NCBI GenBank assembly: GCA_004558805.1
Contig: SFDE01000009.1
Span: 1 to 64,000, forward strand
Origin: Faecalibacterium prausnitzii
GTDB taxonomy: Bacteria; Bacillota; Clostridia; Oscillospirales; Ruminococcaceae
DNA length: 64,000 nucleotides
Reading direction: 5' to 3'
Under the pieces are notes generated by a model. The model did no database searches, was not told the origin of the DNA, and worked only from the letters and a program-made list of their open reading frames with translations. The position numbers and the translations under genes are program-made. The first letter of the stretch is position 1; each line of letters begins with the position of its first letter. This document shows, in pieces, positions 41,932-51,327 of this stretch.

Positions 41932-43961
41932 GTTGCGTTCTCTTTCTGTTGAATGGTCTTGGGTTTATGTCCGGGTTCAGAGTGGGGCGCAAACCGGGCG
42001 CCGGGGCTGGGTGCACGCCCTGCGGGGGCGGCAGAGGTCTTTTTGCCTCCCTTGCCCTTTTGCCCCGGATGCACGGTGTAGGTGCCATCCTGATGGATGG
42101 TCACCTCCGGGGACTGTGCTGCCCGGCGGGCGGTGCGCTGGACGGCACGGCGTCCCTCGGCAGGCACCAGCAGGGGGATCAGATCCTCCCTGTGGGTCAT
42201 TTTCAACGCCTTGATGACCTTTTCGGCGTTGCGAGGCTCGTAGTACTGCAGCAGAGCACGCTGCAGCGCCTTGCCCTCGGCGGTCTTTTCCACAAACACC
42301 GGCTTGAGGGTGTAGGGGTCCAGCCCGGTGTAGAACATACAGGTACTGACGGTGCCGGGGGTGGGGTAGAAATCCTGCACCTGCTCCGGACGCATATGGT
42401 TCTTATAGAGGTACTCCGCCAGATACACCGCATCCTTCAGGGTGCTGCCGGGATGGCTGGACATGAGGTAGGGCACCAGATACTGCTTTTTGCCCGCCTT
42501 TTTGCTCAGCTCGTAGAATTTGTCCTTGAACCGGTTAAAGGTCTCGATGGGGGGCTTGCCCATGTATGCCAGCGTATTGGGAGCGCAGTGCTCCGGTGCC
42601 ACCTTCAGCTGTCCGGAAACATGATACTGCACCAGCTCTTTAAAGAAGGTGTCATCAGGGTCCGCCATCAGGTAGTCGAACCGGATGCCGCTGCGGATGA
42701 ACACCTTTTTTACCCCCGGCAGTTCCCGGACCCGCCGCAGGATCTTGAGGTAATCGCTGTGGTCCACGATCATGTGGGAGCAAGTGGTGGGGGCAAGGCA
42801 GTGCTTGCCGCCGTTGCACATGCCCCGGAGCATCTGTTCCCGGCAGGAGGGGAACCGGAAGTTGGCGGTGGGACCACCTACGTCGTGGATGTAGCCCTTG
42901 AAGTCCGGCTCGTGGGTCATGCGCTCCGCTTCTTCCACAATGCTGTCGGCGCTGCGGCTGGTGACCCGGCGCCCCTGATGGAGCTGGATGGCGCAGAAGT
43001 TGCAGCCCCCAAAGCAGCCCCGGTTCTGGATGATGGAGAACTGCACCTCCCGGATGGCAGGCACGCCCCCCATTTCCTCGTAGATGGGGTGATACCGGCG
43101 GGTGTAGGGCAGGGCGTAGACCTTGTCCAGCTCCCAGCGCACCAGAGGCTTTGCGGGGATGTTCTGCACCAGATACTTTTCGCTCTGCTTCTGCACGATG
43201 ATCTGTCCGCTGACCACGTCCTGATTGTCCATCTGGATCCGACACGCCTTGGCGTAGGCGGTCTTGTCCGACGCCACCTTTTTAAAGCCGGCGCACTCCA
43301 CATACCGTGGCGGCAGGTGATCAAAGTCGGTGAGGTAGCAGGTGCCGTCCACGTCGGTGATCGTCTCCACCGGCTCCCCTGCCGCCAGCCGCCGGGCGAT
43401 CTCCACGGTCTGGTGCTCGCCCATGCCAAAACTGATCAGGTCTGCGCCGGAATCCTCGGCGATGCTGGGCAGCACCGTGTCCAGCCAGTAGTCGTAGTGG
43501 GCAAACCGGCGCAGGGACGCCTCCAGCCCGCCCAGGATCACCGGCAGGTCCGGATACGCCTGCTTGGCAAGGCGGGTATACACGGTGGCGCTGCGGTCCG
43601 GGCGTGCCCCGCCCTTGCCGCCGGGGGAGTACTCGTCCTCGGCACGGGGGATCTTTGCCACGGAATAGTGGCTCACCATGCTGTCCACGTTGCCGCCGCC
43701 GATGAAAAAGCCGTATTTCGGCTTGCCAAACCGCTTAAAGTCCTCACAGTCGGTGTACCGGGGCTGTGCCAGCACGCCGATCTTATAGCCCTCCGCTTCC
43801 AGCAGACGGCTGATGATGGCGGTGCCAAAACTGGGATGGTCCACATAGGCGTCGCCGCCCACCACCACAAAGTCCAGCTGGTCCCAGCCCCGTGCCTCCA
43901 TGTCCGCACGGCTGATGGGAAGAAATTCGGTGTAGATCCGGGGAGTAGAATTCTGTTCCAT
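41904..43961 (-). CDS. YgiQ-family radical SAM protein
   Basis: A 685-residue protein of the YgiQ type: N-terminal FVVVGGDAYVDHPSFG and GFFIGGGNVDSMVSHY (cobalamin-binding-like domain), iron-sulfur motif CFGGCNFC near residue 315, and APEHCAPNTL in the barrel. The reaction is not established. The C-terminal 80 residues are basic and disordered (GQKGKGGKKTS). ATG at 43961, ten bases after GAGGA. It lies 44 bases after ftsK/spoIIIE and overlaps the downstream lipoprotein gene by 28 bases. Confidence 0.87.
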   Translation of the reverse strand: MEQNSTPRIYTEFLPISRADMEARGWDQLDFVVVGGDAYVDHPSFGTAIISRLLEAEGYKIGVLAQPRYTDCEDFKRFGKPKYGFFIGGGNVDSMVSHYSVAKIPRAEDEYSPGGKGGARPDRSATVYTRLAKQAYPDLPVILGGLEASLRRFAHYDYWLDTVLPSIAEDSGADLISFGMGEHQTVEIARRLAAGEPVETITDVDGTCYLTDFDHLPPRYVECAGFKKVASDKTAYAKACRIQMDNQDVVSGQIIVQKQSEKYLVQNIPAKPLVRWELDKVYALPYTRRYHPIYEEMGGVPAIREVQFSIIQNRGCFGGCNFCAIQLHQGRRVTSRSADSIVEEAERMTHEPDFKGYIHDVGGPTANFRFPSCREQMLRGMCNGGKHCLAPTTCSHMIVDHSDYLKILRRVRELPGVKKVFIRSGIRFDYLMADPDDTFFKELVQYHVSGQLKVAPEHCAPNTLAYMGKPPIETFNRFKDKFYELSKKAGKKQYLVPYLMSSHPGSTLKDAVYLAEYLYKNHMRPEQVQDFYPTPGTVSTCMFYTGLDPYTLKPVFVEKTAEGKALQRALLQYYEPRNAEKVIKALKMTHREDLIPLLVPAEGRRAVQRTARRAAQSPEVTIHQDGTYTVHPGQKGKGGKKTSAAPAGRAPSPGARFAPHSEPGHKPKTIQQKENATWKTSKKKK

Positions 43962-44005
43962 AGTTATCCTCAATCTCTGGGTTTTCCGGGGGAAAGGCGT
44001 TGTGC

Positions 44006-46873
44006 TCATTCCTCCGGCTGGTTCATCTGCATTTCCAGCCACTGCTGGCGGCTGAGGAGCACGGCACGGGGCTTGGCGCCCTCGTAGGGTCCGATGACCC
44101 CCTTTTGCTCCATCTCGTCCATGATCCGGGCGGCACGGGCGTAGCCCAGCTTGCAGCGGCGCTGCAGCAGACTGGTGGACGCCTGCCCGGCGTCAATGAC
44201 CACGTCCACTGCCTGCTTGAACATGGGGTCGGAGTCGTCCCCCTCCTCGGCGTCTCCGCCGCTGCCCTTTTTGCCGTCCTGAATGGCGTGCTTTTCCATC
44301 GCCTCGATCATTGCCTCATCGTACTGCACCGTGCCGCTCTGCTTGATGAAGTCCAGCACCCGGCTGATCTCCTCATCCCGCACAAAGGTGCCCTGAATAC
44401 GGGTGGGCTTGGGTGCGCCCACCGGCATAAACAGCATATCGCCCTGTCCCAGCAGCTTTTCGGCACCGGCGCCGTCCAGAATGGTGCGGCTGTCCACCTG
44501 ACTGGACACCGCAAAGGCGATGCGGCTGGGGATGTTTGCCTTGATCAGACCGGTGATGACGTCCACGCTGGGGCGCTGGGTCGCCACGATCAGGTGCATA
44601 CCGGCGGCACGCGCCTTCTGGGCGATGCGGCAGATGGAATCCTCCACGTCCTTGCCCACCACCATCATCAGATCTGCCAGCTCGTCGATGATAATGGCGA
44701 TGTAGGGCATCTTTTCCAGCATGGGATCCTCTGCCGCCAACTTGTTGAAGGACTTGATGTCCCGGACGTTGTTCTCGGCAAACAGCCGGTACCGGCGCTC
44801 CATCTCCTGCACGGCGCCGCCCAGCGCACCTGCCGCCTTTTTGGGCTCGGTGACCACCGGCATCAGCAGGTGGGGGATGCCGTTGTACTCTGCCAGCTCC
44901 ACCACCTTGGGATCGATGAGCAGCAGCTTCACATCCTCGGGGCTGGAGCGGAACACCAGACTCATGATGATGCTGTTGACGCACACCGACTTGCCGCTGC
45001 CGGTGCTGCCGGCAATGAGCAGGTGGGGCATCTTGCACAGGTCTGCCACCTGCGCCACACCGGCAATGTCCTTGCCCAGAGCAATGCCCAACGGAGAAGT
45101 CATCCGCAGGAAGCTCTGGCTCTCAAAGATGCTGCGGATGCAGACGGTGGTCTTTTTGTGGTTGGGCACTTCGATACCCACTGCAGGCTTGCCGGGGATA
45201 GGTGCTTCCATACGCACATCCGCCACCGCCAGATTCAGGGCGATGTCGTCTGCCAGCGAGGTGATACGGCTGATCTTGACGCCTGCCATGGGCTGCACCT
45301 CGTACCGGGTCACCGAGGGGCCCCGGGAGATGTCCAGCACCCGGGTGCGGACCCCGAAGCTCTCCAGAGTGTCCACCAGCTTCTGGGCATTTGCCTTCAG
45401 CTCTTCCTGCACCCCGGGGTCGGTCTCGTCCCGGGAGCTTTCAAACAACTCAATGGGGGGGTACCGATACTGATAGGTATCCACCGGCTCCGGCTCCTCT
45501 GCCGGGGCAGCTGCCGCTGCCTGCTCGGACACCGCTGGCTTTGCCATGGCGGCAGCCGCAAGGGTGCCCAGATCCTTTTCCTCCACCGGCTCGGCGGTAA
45601 TGCTGATCCAGCCCTCCTCGTCGGGCGCCGACTGCTTTGCCACCGCCGTCTCGGCACTGACCCGGGGCGGGGTACCGGGCATCACCGGCTGGATGGGTGC
45701 GGCAGGCACCGGCTCTGTCGGCTGCGCTGCCGGCTGCCGGATCTCGGTCTCAAACAGGTCGGCGTGCTGCCGCTCCAGCTCCGGAGCGTTCCCGGGCTTT
45801 TCCGGGGTCTCAGGCTCCGGCGCGGCAAAGAAATCCGCCGCCGCCGTCTCCACCGCATCCGGCATCGCCGGACGGATGGTGGCACGGGGAGCACCGGTGC
45901 CCAGAGGATCCATGCCAAAGGTGCCGCCGGGTCCCGGGATAAAAGGCTCGATCGGCTCGCTGCCACCCTCCCGCACCGGGGTGTGGTCCGGACCCAGATC
46001 CACATCAAAGGGGGCGCGGGGACGGGGCACATTGACCCGCACCGGCGCTGCCATGGGCGCCGGCTGCGGCTCCGGCTGTGCCGGGGCGGCAGGCGGCTCC
46101 TGCTCCATCTCCCGGGTCACCTTGTGTCCCCAGTGCAGCACCCCGCTCATCCAGTCCGGCAGACCGATGCGGAACCCCTGCTCCGGCTCCCCGTCCTCTT
46201 CCAGCGCCTCCGGGTCCTCGGTCTCCTCCGGCTCCTGCTGCGCCTGCTTTTGGGCAAGGCGCTGGGCACGGTGCTCTGCCCCCTGCTGATACAGCGCCTT
46301 GCTCTGCGCCTGCACCCGGCTGCCTGCGCCGCAGAGCCACTGCCACACCTGTGCCGGGGTCAGGTCAAAGATATACAGGCTGACGCACAGCGCCAGCACC
46401 ACCATGATAAGATTAGCCGCCGGACGTCCGCACAGCAGCAGCAGATTGCCCCCCAGCAGCGCTCCCAGAGCACCGCCGGACAGCCACGCCTGGCAGCCGT
46501 TGCGGTAGCACTCCGCCACCATCTGGAAGGCAGACAGCCCCTGGGGCTGAATGCCGGAGAACACGATCACCGTGCCGCTGGCAAACACCAGCCCCAGACA
46601 AAGCTTGAGGATGTGGGGCAGCAGGTCCTCCCCCCGGGTGTACAGCACCGCAAGGCAGCACACCGCTGCTCCCAGCACAAAGCTGCCACAGCCAAAAAGC
46701 CCAAACAGCACGTTGTGCAGCACCTTCCACACCGAGTCCCCTTCCACAAAAGCAAGCACCACCAGCAAAAGCCCTGCCAGCAGGGTGCCAAGCCCGGCAG
46801 GCAGACGCTGCTCCGCCCGCTTTTTCCGGGTCTGCCTGCGCTTTGCGGTCGATTTTCGTTTTCTAGTTGCCAT
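44006..46873 (-). CDS. DNA translocase FtsK/SpoIIIE
   Basis: A 955-residue hexameric DNA pump for chromosome partition at septa or into the forespore. It has four to five N-terminal membrane helices (residues about 25-180), a long Pro/Glu/Ala-rich linker (about 200-470), the motor with Walker A AGSTGSGKSVCVN (near residue 625) and Walker B IAIIIDELADLMM, and a C-terminal winged-helix gamma domain (STSLLQRRCKLGYARAARIMDEME, split) that reads polarity sequences. Start ATG 46873; ribosome site GGGAACGAGAG is weak. First gene of a three-gene unit. Confidence 0.92.
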   Translation of the reverse strand: MATRKRKSTAKRRQTRKKRAEQRLPAGLGTLLAGLLLVVLAFVEGDSVWKVLHNVLFGLFGCGSFVLGAAVCCLAVLYTRGEDLLPHILKLCLGLVFASGTVIVFSGIQPQGLSAFQMVAECYRNGCQAWLSGGALGALLGGNLLLLCGRPAANLIMVVLALCVSLYIFDLTPAQVWQWLCGAGSRVQAQSKALYQQGAEHRAQRLAQKQAQQEPEETEDPEALEEDGEPEQGFRIGLPDWMSGVLHWGHKVTREMEQEPPAAPAQPEPQPAPMAAPVRVNVPRPRAPFDVDLGPDHTPVREGGSEPIEPFIPGPGGTFGMDPLGTGAPRATIRPAMPDAVETAAADFFAAPEPETPEKPGNAPELERQHADLFETEIRQPAAQPTEPVPAAPIQPVMPGTPPRVSAETAVAKQSAPDEEGWISITAEPVEEKDLGTLAAAAMAKPAVSEQAAAAAPAEEPEPVDTYQYRYPPIELFESSRDETDPGVQEELKANAQKLVDTLESFGVRTRVLDISRGPSVTRYEVQPMAGVKISRITSLADDIALNLAVADVRMEAPIPGKPAVGIEVPNHKKTTVCIRSIFESQSFLRMTSPLGIALGKDIAGVAQVADLCKMPHLLIAGSTGSGKSVCVNSIIMSLVFRSSPEDVKLLLIDPKVVELAEYNGIPHLLMPVVTEPKKAAGALGGAVQEMERRYRLFAENNVRDIKSFNKLAAEDPMLEKMPYIAIIIDELADLMMVVGKDVEDSICRIAQKARAAGMHLIVATQRPSVDVITGLIKANIPSRIAFAVSSQVDSRTILDGAGAEKLLGQGDMLFMPVGAPKPTRIQGTFVRDEEISRVLDFIKQSGTVQYDEAMIEAMEKHAIQDGKKGSGGDAEEGDDSDPMFKQAVDVVIDAGQASTSLLQRRCKLGYARAARIMDEMEQKGVIGPYEGAKPRAVLLSRQQWLEMQMNQPEE

Positions 46874-47019
46874 TCTCTCTCGTTCCCCGTGTTTCTTGTA
46901 GACATACTCTCTGATTATATTATTGTACCACGCAGGGCAGAAAATGGCAAACCATATTGTTGTAGAATTGTTGTGGTCCTGGGCGGTGGATCGTGAATAG
47001 TGACTGACCACTGCCCACT

Positions 47020-47225
47020 GGATAGCGTCCTCGCCCTCTCAGTCACCTGCGGTGACAGCTCCCCCAAAGGGGGAGCCTTTTTTCTGTGCGGCAAAGTTGC
47101 CGGTCTCCACTGAAGGCTTCCCCCCTTGGGGGAAAGCCTTTAGTGTGAACCGATAGCAACAGCATCCAAAGACAGCGGGCAATCGCCGCCACAAAACCCT
47201 CTCCGTCTCGCAATGGCTGGACAGG
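47020..47225. repeat. Dispersed palindromic repeat, copy A (incomplete)
   Basis: Begins with GGATAGCGTCCTCGCCCTCT, followed by TCACCTGCGGTGACAG and CTCCCCCAAAGGGGGAG, as in copies B and C. The right terminal repeat is not found in inverted form; instead a CCCTCTCCGTC block recurs near 47208. This gap (46874-47421) contains no gene. Confidence 0.7.
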
Positions 47226-47421
47226 TCCCCATCATTTCCCGCCATCTGCCTAAAAAGCCCCCTGTGCGCTTGTGCTTTTTGTGCTTTTATGCTAAAATAG
47301 CAGACGCATGGTGGATAGTTTTACGGTAGTATCACTTTTTTGTCCCCCTTGGAAGCAGGGGCGGAGCCGGAGGGCGCAGGGCATCCGACACGCCACGGAC
47401 ACACAGTAAAGGAGAACACCC

Positions 47422-49374
47422 ATGAAAAAGCGCACAGCTCTTGCCGCAGCCGCATTGCTGCTGGCGGTATTCCTCTGGGTCCAGACCGCCTTTGCACAGG
47501 CGGTGCCCGGACAGCAGGTGGACATCCTGTTCACCCACGACATCCACTCCCATCTGGACCCCTTCACCTCGCTGGTGGAGGGGCAGGAGACCGACACCGG
47601 CGGCTTTGCCCGCACCAACGCCCTCATCAAAGAGCAGCGGGCAAAGAACCCGGACACACTGGTCATTGATGGCGGCGACTTTTCTATGGGCACCCTGATC
47701 CAGACCGTCTTTGAGTCTCAGGCGGCGGAGCTGCGGCTGCTGGGCTACATGGGCTGCGACGCCACCACCTTTGGCAACCACGAGTACGACTTCCGTTCCA
47801 AGGGTCTTGCCAATATGCTTACCAGCGCCACCGACTCCGGGGACCCTCTGCCTGCTCTGGTGGTCTGCAATGTGGACTGGGACGCCATGGAGTCGGCAGG
47901 GCTTACGGAGGGACAGCAGCGGCTGAAGGACGCCTTTGCCTGCGCCGACGTCCGGGACTACACCATCGTCCAGAAGGGAGATGTGCGGATCGCCGTGGTA
48001 GGCGTCTTTGGCAAGGACGCCCTGGCATGCGCCCCCACCTGTGAGCTGAAGTTCAAGGACCCCATCGAGGCGGTAAAAGCGACCGTAGCGCAGATCAAGG
48101 CGACCGAGGACGTGGACATGCTGGTCTGCGTCTCTCACAGCGGCACCTGGGAGGACCCCAAAAAGTCCGAAGATGAGCTTCTTGCCAAGGCAGTGCCGGA
48201 GCTGGACCTGATCCTCAGCGGACACACCCACACCGAGATCCGGCAGCCCATCTGCCACGGCAGCACCTATGTGGTGTCCTGCGGAGAATACGGCAGAAAT
48301 CTGGGCAGCATCTCCCTGCGGCAGAAGGCAGACGGGCGGTGGGAGCTGGCAGACTACGCCCTGCTGCCCATTACCGCTGATGTTCCCGCCGATGCCGACA
48401 CCCAGCAGCGCATCGACCGTTTTATGGACACGGTGGACACCGATTATCTGGCGCAGTTCGGCTATACCAAGGATCAGGTGCTGGCAGAAAACGACGTGGT
48501 CTTTTCTCTGCTGAAAGATCTGGGCGATGTCCACACCGAACACAATCTGGGTGACATCCTCTCCGATGCCTACATCTACGCCGTAAAGAACGCTGACGAC
48601 TACGACGGGCAGCCGGTAGACGTGGCAGTGGTGCCCAGCGGCACCGTCCGGGACACCTACGCCCGGGGGAACATTACGGTGGAGCAGGTGTTCAACTCCT
48701 TCTCTCTGGGCATCGGCGCCGACGGGGTGCCGGGCTATCCCCTGATCAGCGTCTGGCTCACCGGCAAAGAACTAAAGACTGCCGCCGAGATCGACGCCTC
48801 GGTCTCGGACCTTATGACCACTGCCCGGCTTTATTCCAGCGGGCTGAACTTTACCTTCAACCCCCACCGGCTGCCGCTGAACAAGGTCACTGACGTGTAT
48901 CTGGAGCAGGACGGACAGCGGGTGGAGCTGGAGGACGACAAGCTGTACCGGGTGATCGCAGACCTGTACAGCGGGCAGATGCTCAGCGCTGTCACCAAAA
49001 TGTCCTACGGTATTCTGTCTATTGTGCCCAAATATCCCGACGGCACCCCCATCGAGGACTTTGAGGACGTGATCATCACCGAAAACGGCAGGGAGCTGAA
49101 GGCGTGGGACGCCATCGCCCGGTACATGGCATCCTTTGAGGATACCGACGGCGACGGCATCCCCAACGTGCCGGAGTACTACCGGACCCTTCACGACCGG
49201 AAGGTGGTGGAGACCAGCCGCAGCCCCGCTGCCCTGCTGAAGAAGCCCAACCGCTTCACCGCCATCTTTGCTGCCCTCATCGCCGTAGCGGTGCTGCTGG
49301 TGGTGGGCGTGGTGCTGCTGATCCGGAAGCTGGTGCGCCGACTGACGGGCAAACGCAGAAAAAAGCACTGCTGA
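47422..49374 (+). CDS. Surface-anchored bifunctional metallophosphatase / 5'-nucleotidase
   Basis: A 650-residue exported enzyme. Signal peptide at residues 1-30; N-terminal dimetal phosphatase domain with THDIHSHLD, GGDFSMGT, GNHEYDF, SHSG and SGHTHTE; C-terminal 5'-nucleotidase substrate domain (NLGDILSDAYIYAV, VVPSGTVRDTYARG, VEQVFNSFSLG). It ends with a single membrane helix (FTAIFAALIAVAVLLVVGV) and a basic tail, which anchors it outside. Probably hydrolyses extracellular nucleotides or UDP-sugars for salvage. AAAGGAG before the ATG. Confidence 0.88.
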   Translation: MKKRTALAAAALLLAVFLWVQTAFAQAVPGQQVDILFTHDIHSHLDPFTSLVEGQETDTGGFARTNALIKEQRAKNPDTLVIDGGDFSMGTLIQTVFESQAAELRLLGYMGCDATTFGNHEYDFRSKGLANMLTSATDSGDPLPALVVCNVDWDAMESAGLTEGQQRLKDAFACADVRDYTIVQKGDVRIAVVGVFGKDALACAPTCELKFKDPIEAVKATVAQIKATEDVDMLVCVSHSGTWEDPKKSEDELLAKAVPELDLILSGHTHTEIRQPICHGSTYVVSCGEYGRNLGSISLRQKADGRWELADYALLPITADVPADADTQQRIDRFMDTVDTDYLAQFGYTKDQVLAENDVVFSLLKDLGDVHTEHNLGDILSDAYIYAVKNADDYDGQPVDVAVVPSGTVRDTYARGNITVEQVFNSFSLGIGADGVPGYPLISVWLTGKELKTAAEIDASVSDLMTTARLYSSGLNFTFNPHRLPLNKVTDVYLEQDGQRVELEDDKLYRVIADLYSGQMLSAVTKMSYGILSIVPKYPDGTPIEDFEDVIITENGRELKAWDAIARYMASFEDTDGDGIPNVPEYYRTLHDRKVVETSRSPAALLKKPNRFTAIFAALIAVAVLLVVGVVLLIRKLVRRLTGKRRKKHC

Positions 49375-49395
49375 AAGCTGTATCCCTTACAATAG

Positions 49396-49433
49396 GAAAA
49401 GGAGCCGGTGCAGGATCGCACCGGCTCCTTTTG
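49396..49433 (+). terminator. Terminator of the 5'-nucleotidase gene
   Basis: A 15-bp perfect stem AAAAGGAGCCGGTGC with six-base loop and TTTT. Confidence 0.85.
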
Positions 49434-49498
49434 GCTGTACCGGATATTCCGCAGGCAGCATCCCACAAAGGGTCTGCCTTTTCCAGCGTCTTTCCGGC

Positions 49499-50089
49499 TC
49501 AGTTGGTGATCAGGGGATCAAAGTCCTCCAGTTCCCGCAGCTCGTCCTCGGTGGCACGGTTCCGGGCGTCATTGACGAAGTTGTAGTACGCCTGATGGTT
49601 CCGCAGGTAGCCGTAGCGGCTGATCTGCTTGATGGTGACGGGGGGCAGCGTATCGTCCCGGTTCCACGCCATCAGGGTGCCGGCAAGCTCCTCGCTCTGG
49701 GAGATCACCAGCACCCGGTTGCCTTCCAGCCGCTTTTTATGGATGTAGCTCAGCACGCAGCCGTCCTCCACCGGGCTTTCCCCGTCGTCCTGAAAGAATT
49801 CTGCCTGATGGTTCTTGTACCAGCGCATCATCTGGACGCAGGACTTCTGCGCCTTCAGGTCGCCGGTGCGCTGCCGGTCCACAAGCCGCTCCTTCTCCCC
49901 AAAGGGCAGCCAGAGGGACAGCCCCCGGCGGTCCAGCAGGGACATGACATTGCCGTCAAAACGGTCGTAGCCCTCGCATCCCAGCGCTTCCAGAGCGGAG
50001 GGTGCCGCTACCACTATGTCCGCACGGTTGACGGCGGTTTTTCCTTTTTCGTAGGCATCGTGACTTTGTTTATTATAGTAGTTATACAT
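49499..50089 (-). CDS. Unknown protein, possibly PIN-like
   Basis: A 196-residue soluble protein not recognised. Segments RADIVVAAPSALEALG, NRVLVISQSEELAGTLMAWN and YNFVNDARNRATEDELRELEDFDP suggest an alpha/beta fold with an early Asp and alternating strands, which loosely recalls PIN-type ribonucleases; the acidic quartet cannot be verified. It lies 47 bases after the HTH gene, with AAAGGAG upstream, so the two form an operon and may work as a pair. Confidence 0.5.
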   Translation of the reverse strand: MYNYYNKQSHDAYEKGKTAVNRADIVVAAPSALEALGCEGYDRFDGNVMSLLDRRGLSLWLPFGEKERLVDRQRTGDLKAQKSCVQMMRWYKNHQAEFFQDDGESPVEDGCVLSYIHKKRLEGNRVLVISQSEELAGTLMAWNRDDTLPPVTIKQISRYGYLRNHQAYYNFVNDARNRATEDELRELEDFDPLITN

Positions 50090-50136
50090 CTTCCTGCGCT
50101 CCTTTTTTATTTTTCAGTGAACTATTTTTTACGGGA

Positions 50137-51147
50137 TCATTTTTCCGGGGAGGGGATATTGGGTGCGCTCGTCCAGCTCGTGCTCTGGTAGGTAAATTTT
50201 TGATCCGGGACAGGCAGCAGCTTCAGCGGCAGCAGCTCCTTCCAGTCCATAAAGCGACCGTCCACGTGGTATACCACCCGCAGGGACCAGGGCAGAAGGG
50301 TAGTGCGCCGGTAGGTCTGCAGCGTTTCTGCCAGCTCCTTCCGGTTGGTCATGACCATCACCGGGAAGCGGCTGCAAAGCTGCCGGATGCCCCGCAGCAG
50401 TGCCTCGTCTGGGGGCAGGAGAGCGGACTCCGGGCTGCCGCACACACACAGGACATCCTTTGCCTTCAGGCTGTCCAAGACCGTGTACACCGGGCTGCAG
50501 ATATCCTTACGGTAGGCAAGCTCTTCCACGCTCTCCTGCGCCACCATATAGCGGACGCAGTTTTCCGGCTGTTTCCATTGGCAGCAGAATTCGTTGTAGC
50601 GGACCATGTCCTCGGTCATGGGAGCCAATGCCTCCAGGATCAGCGGGTCTGCCAGCAGGGGGATGTCCAGCACCACCTGATAGGAGGGAGATACAAAGCC
50701 CAGGGCATCAAGGTCGATGGGCTTTTCCTCCGGTGTCGGGAACAGCCGGAACCAGATGTCCTGCCATCTGCCCTCCAGGATCTCTTTGGGCACTGTGGGG
50801 GAGATCTTGCTGCCGAAGATGGTGCGGATATAGTTTTTATACTCGGGACGCTCCCGCTCCAGCCGTTCCAGCACGAAACAGAACGCCTGTCCCTGCGCCT
50901 GAGTAAGCTCAGGGCGGTCGGCGGTTCCTATACTGGCAACGGTCTGCCGGGCAATGCCTCCCAGAAGCTGCCCGGTCTCTTCCAGACTCCAGCGGAGATG
51001 CTCCCGTATAGGGGGCAGGCTCTGTGCCAGTGCGGTGAGATATAGGGTCTGCAGTTGGCTGCGTGTGCTAACGGTTGACATGCTTGACCCACAATTTCTA
51101 CAGGAGCTATCAAGGGGCAGTTGGCTGTGTATGCTAACGGTTGACAT
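50137..51147 (-). CDS. Putative HTH protein with duplicated N-terminus
   Basis: A 336-residue protein of unknown family. Residues about 45-100 (REHLRWSLEETGQLLGGIARQTVASIG, then LTQAQGQAFCFVLE, split) have the look of a Cro-like DNA-binding domain; the rest is alpha/beta, with LLADPLILEALAPM and SRFPVMVMTNRKELAETL. The N-terminus contains MSTVSIHSQL and again MSTVSTRSQL 22 residues later, from a 66-base tandem duplication. AAAGGAGGT precedes only the first ATG (51147). Cotranscribed with the gene at 49499. Confidence 0.55.
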   Translation of the reverse strand: MSTVSIHSQLPLDSSCRNCGSSMSTVSTRSQLQTLYLTALAQSLPPIREHLRWSLEETGQLLGGIARQTVASIGTADRPELTQAQGQAFCFVLERLERERPEYKNYIRTIFGSKISPTVPKEILEGRWQDIWFRLFPTPEEKPIDLDALGFVSPSYQVVLDIPLLADPLILEALAPMTEDMVRYNEFCCQWKQPENCVRYMVAQESVEELAYRKDICSPVYTVLDSLKAKDVLCVCGSPESALLPPDEALLRGIRQLCSRFPVMVMTNRKELAETLQTYRRTTLLPWSLRVVYHVDGRFMDWKELLPLKLLPVPDQKFTYQSTSWTSAPNIPSPEK

Positions 51148-51148
51148 G
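51052..51148. repeat. 66-base tandem duplication over the start region
   Basis: CAGTTGGCTG-CGTGTGCTAA-CGGTTGACATG and a copy with two or three differences begin 66 bases apart (51052 and 51118), duplicating the first codons of the gene in frame. Confidence 0.75.
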
Positions 51149-51171
51149 GGTATGACCTCCTTTGTGGTTCC

Positions 51172-51200
51172 ATTGTACGCCGCAAAAGCAACATTGTCAA
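51172..51200 (-). promoter_or_regulatory. Promoter of the HTH/unknown gene pair
   Basis: On the minus strand, -35 TTGACA (51200-51195), 17 bases, -10 TACAAT (51177-51172). The start lies about 25 bases downstream. Confidence 0.65.
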
Positions 51201-51275
51201 TGATTTTATGTTAATTTGATTACATTTCAGCCGAAGAAATGTCATTTCAGATGAAATTGGCTCCGGAAACGGTAA

Positions 51276-51311
51276 CAAAAAAGGCAGGCGCACTGCTGCG
51301 CCTGCCCTTTG
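51276..51311 (-). terminator. Terminator of the ABC exporter operon
   Basis: AAAGGCAGGCGCA / TGCGCCTGCCCTTT stem, minus-strand exit with six T. Confidence 0.85.
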
Positions 51312-51327
51312 AGGAGGTGAAAATGTC

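Noticed and set aside
44000..46996. A 998-codon open frame on the plus strand
   Set aside because: Antisense to ftsK/spoIIIE, which has unmistakable Walker motifs and a gamma domain; the antisense product is low-complexity.
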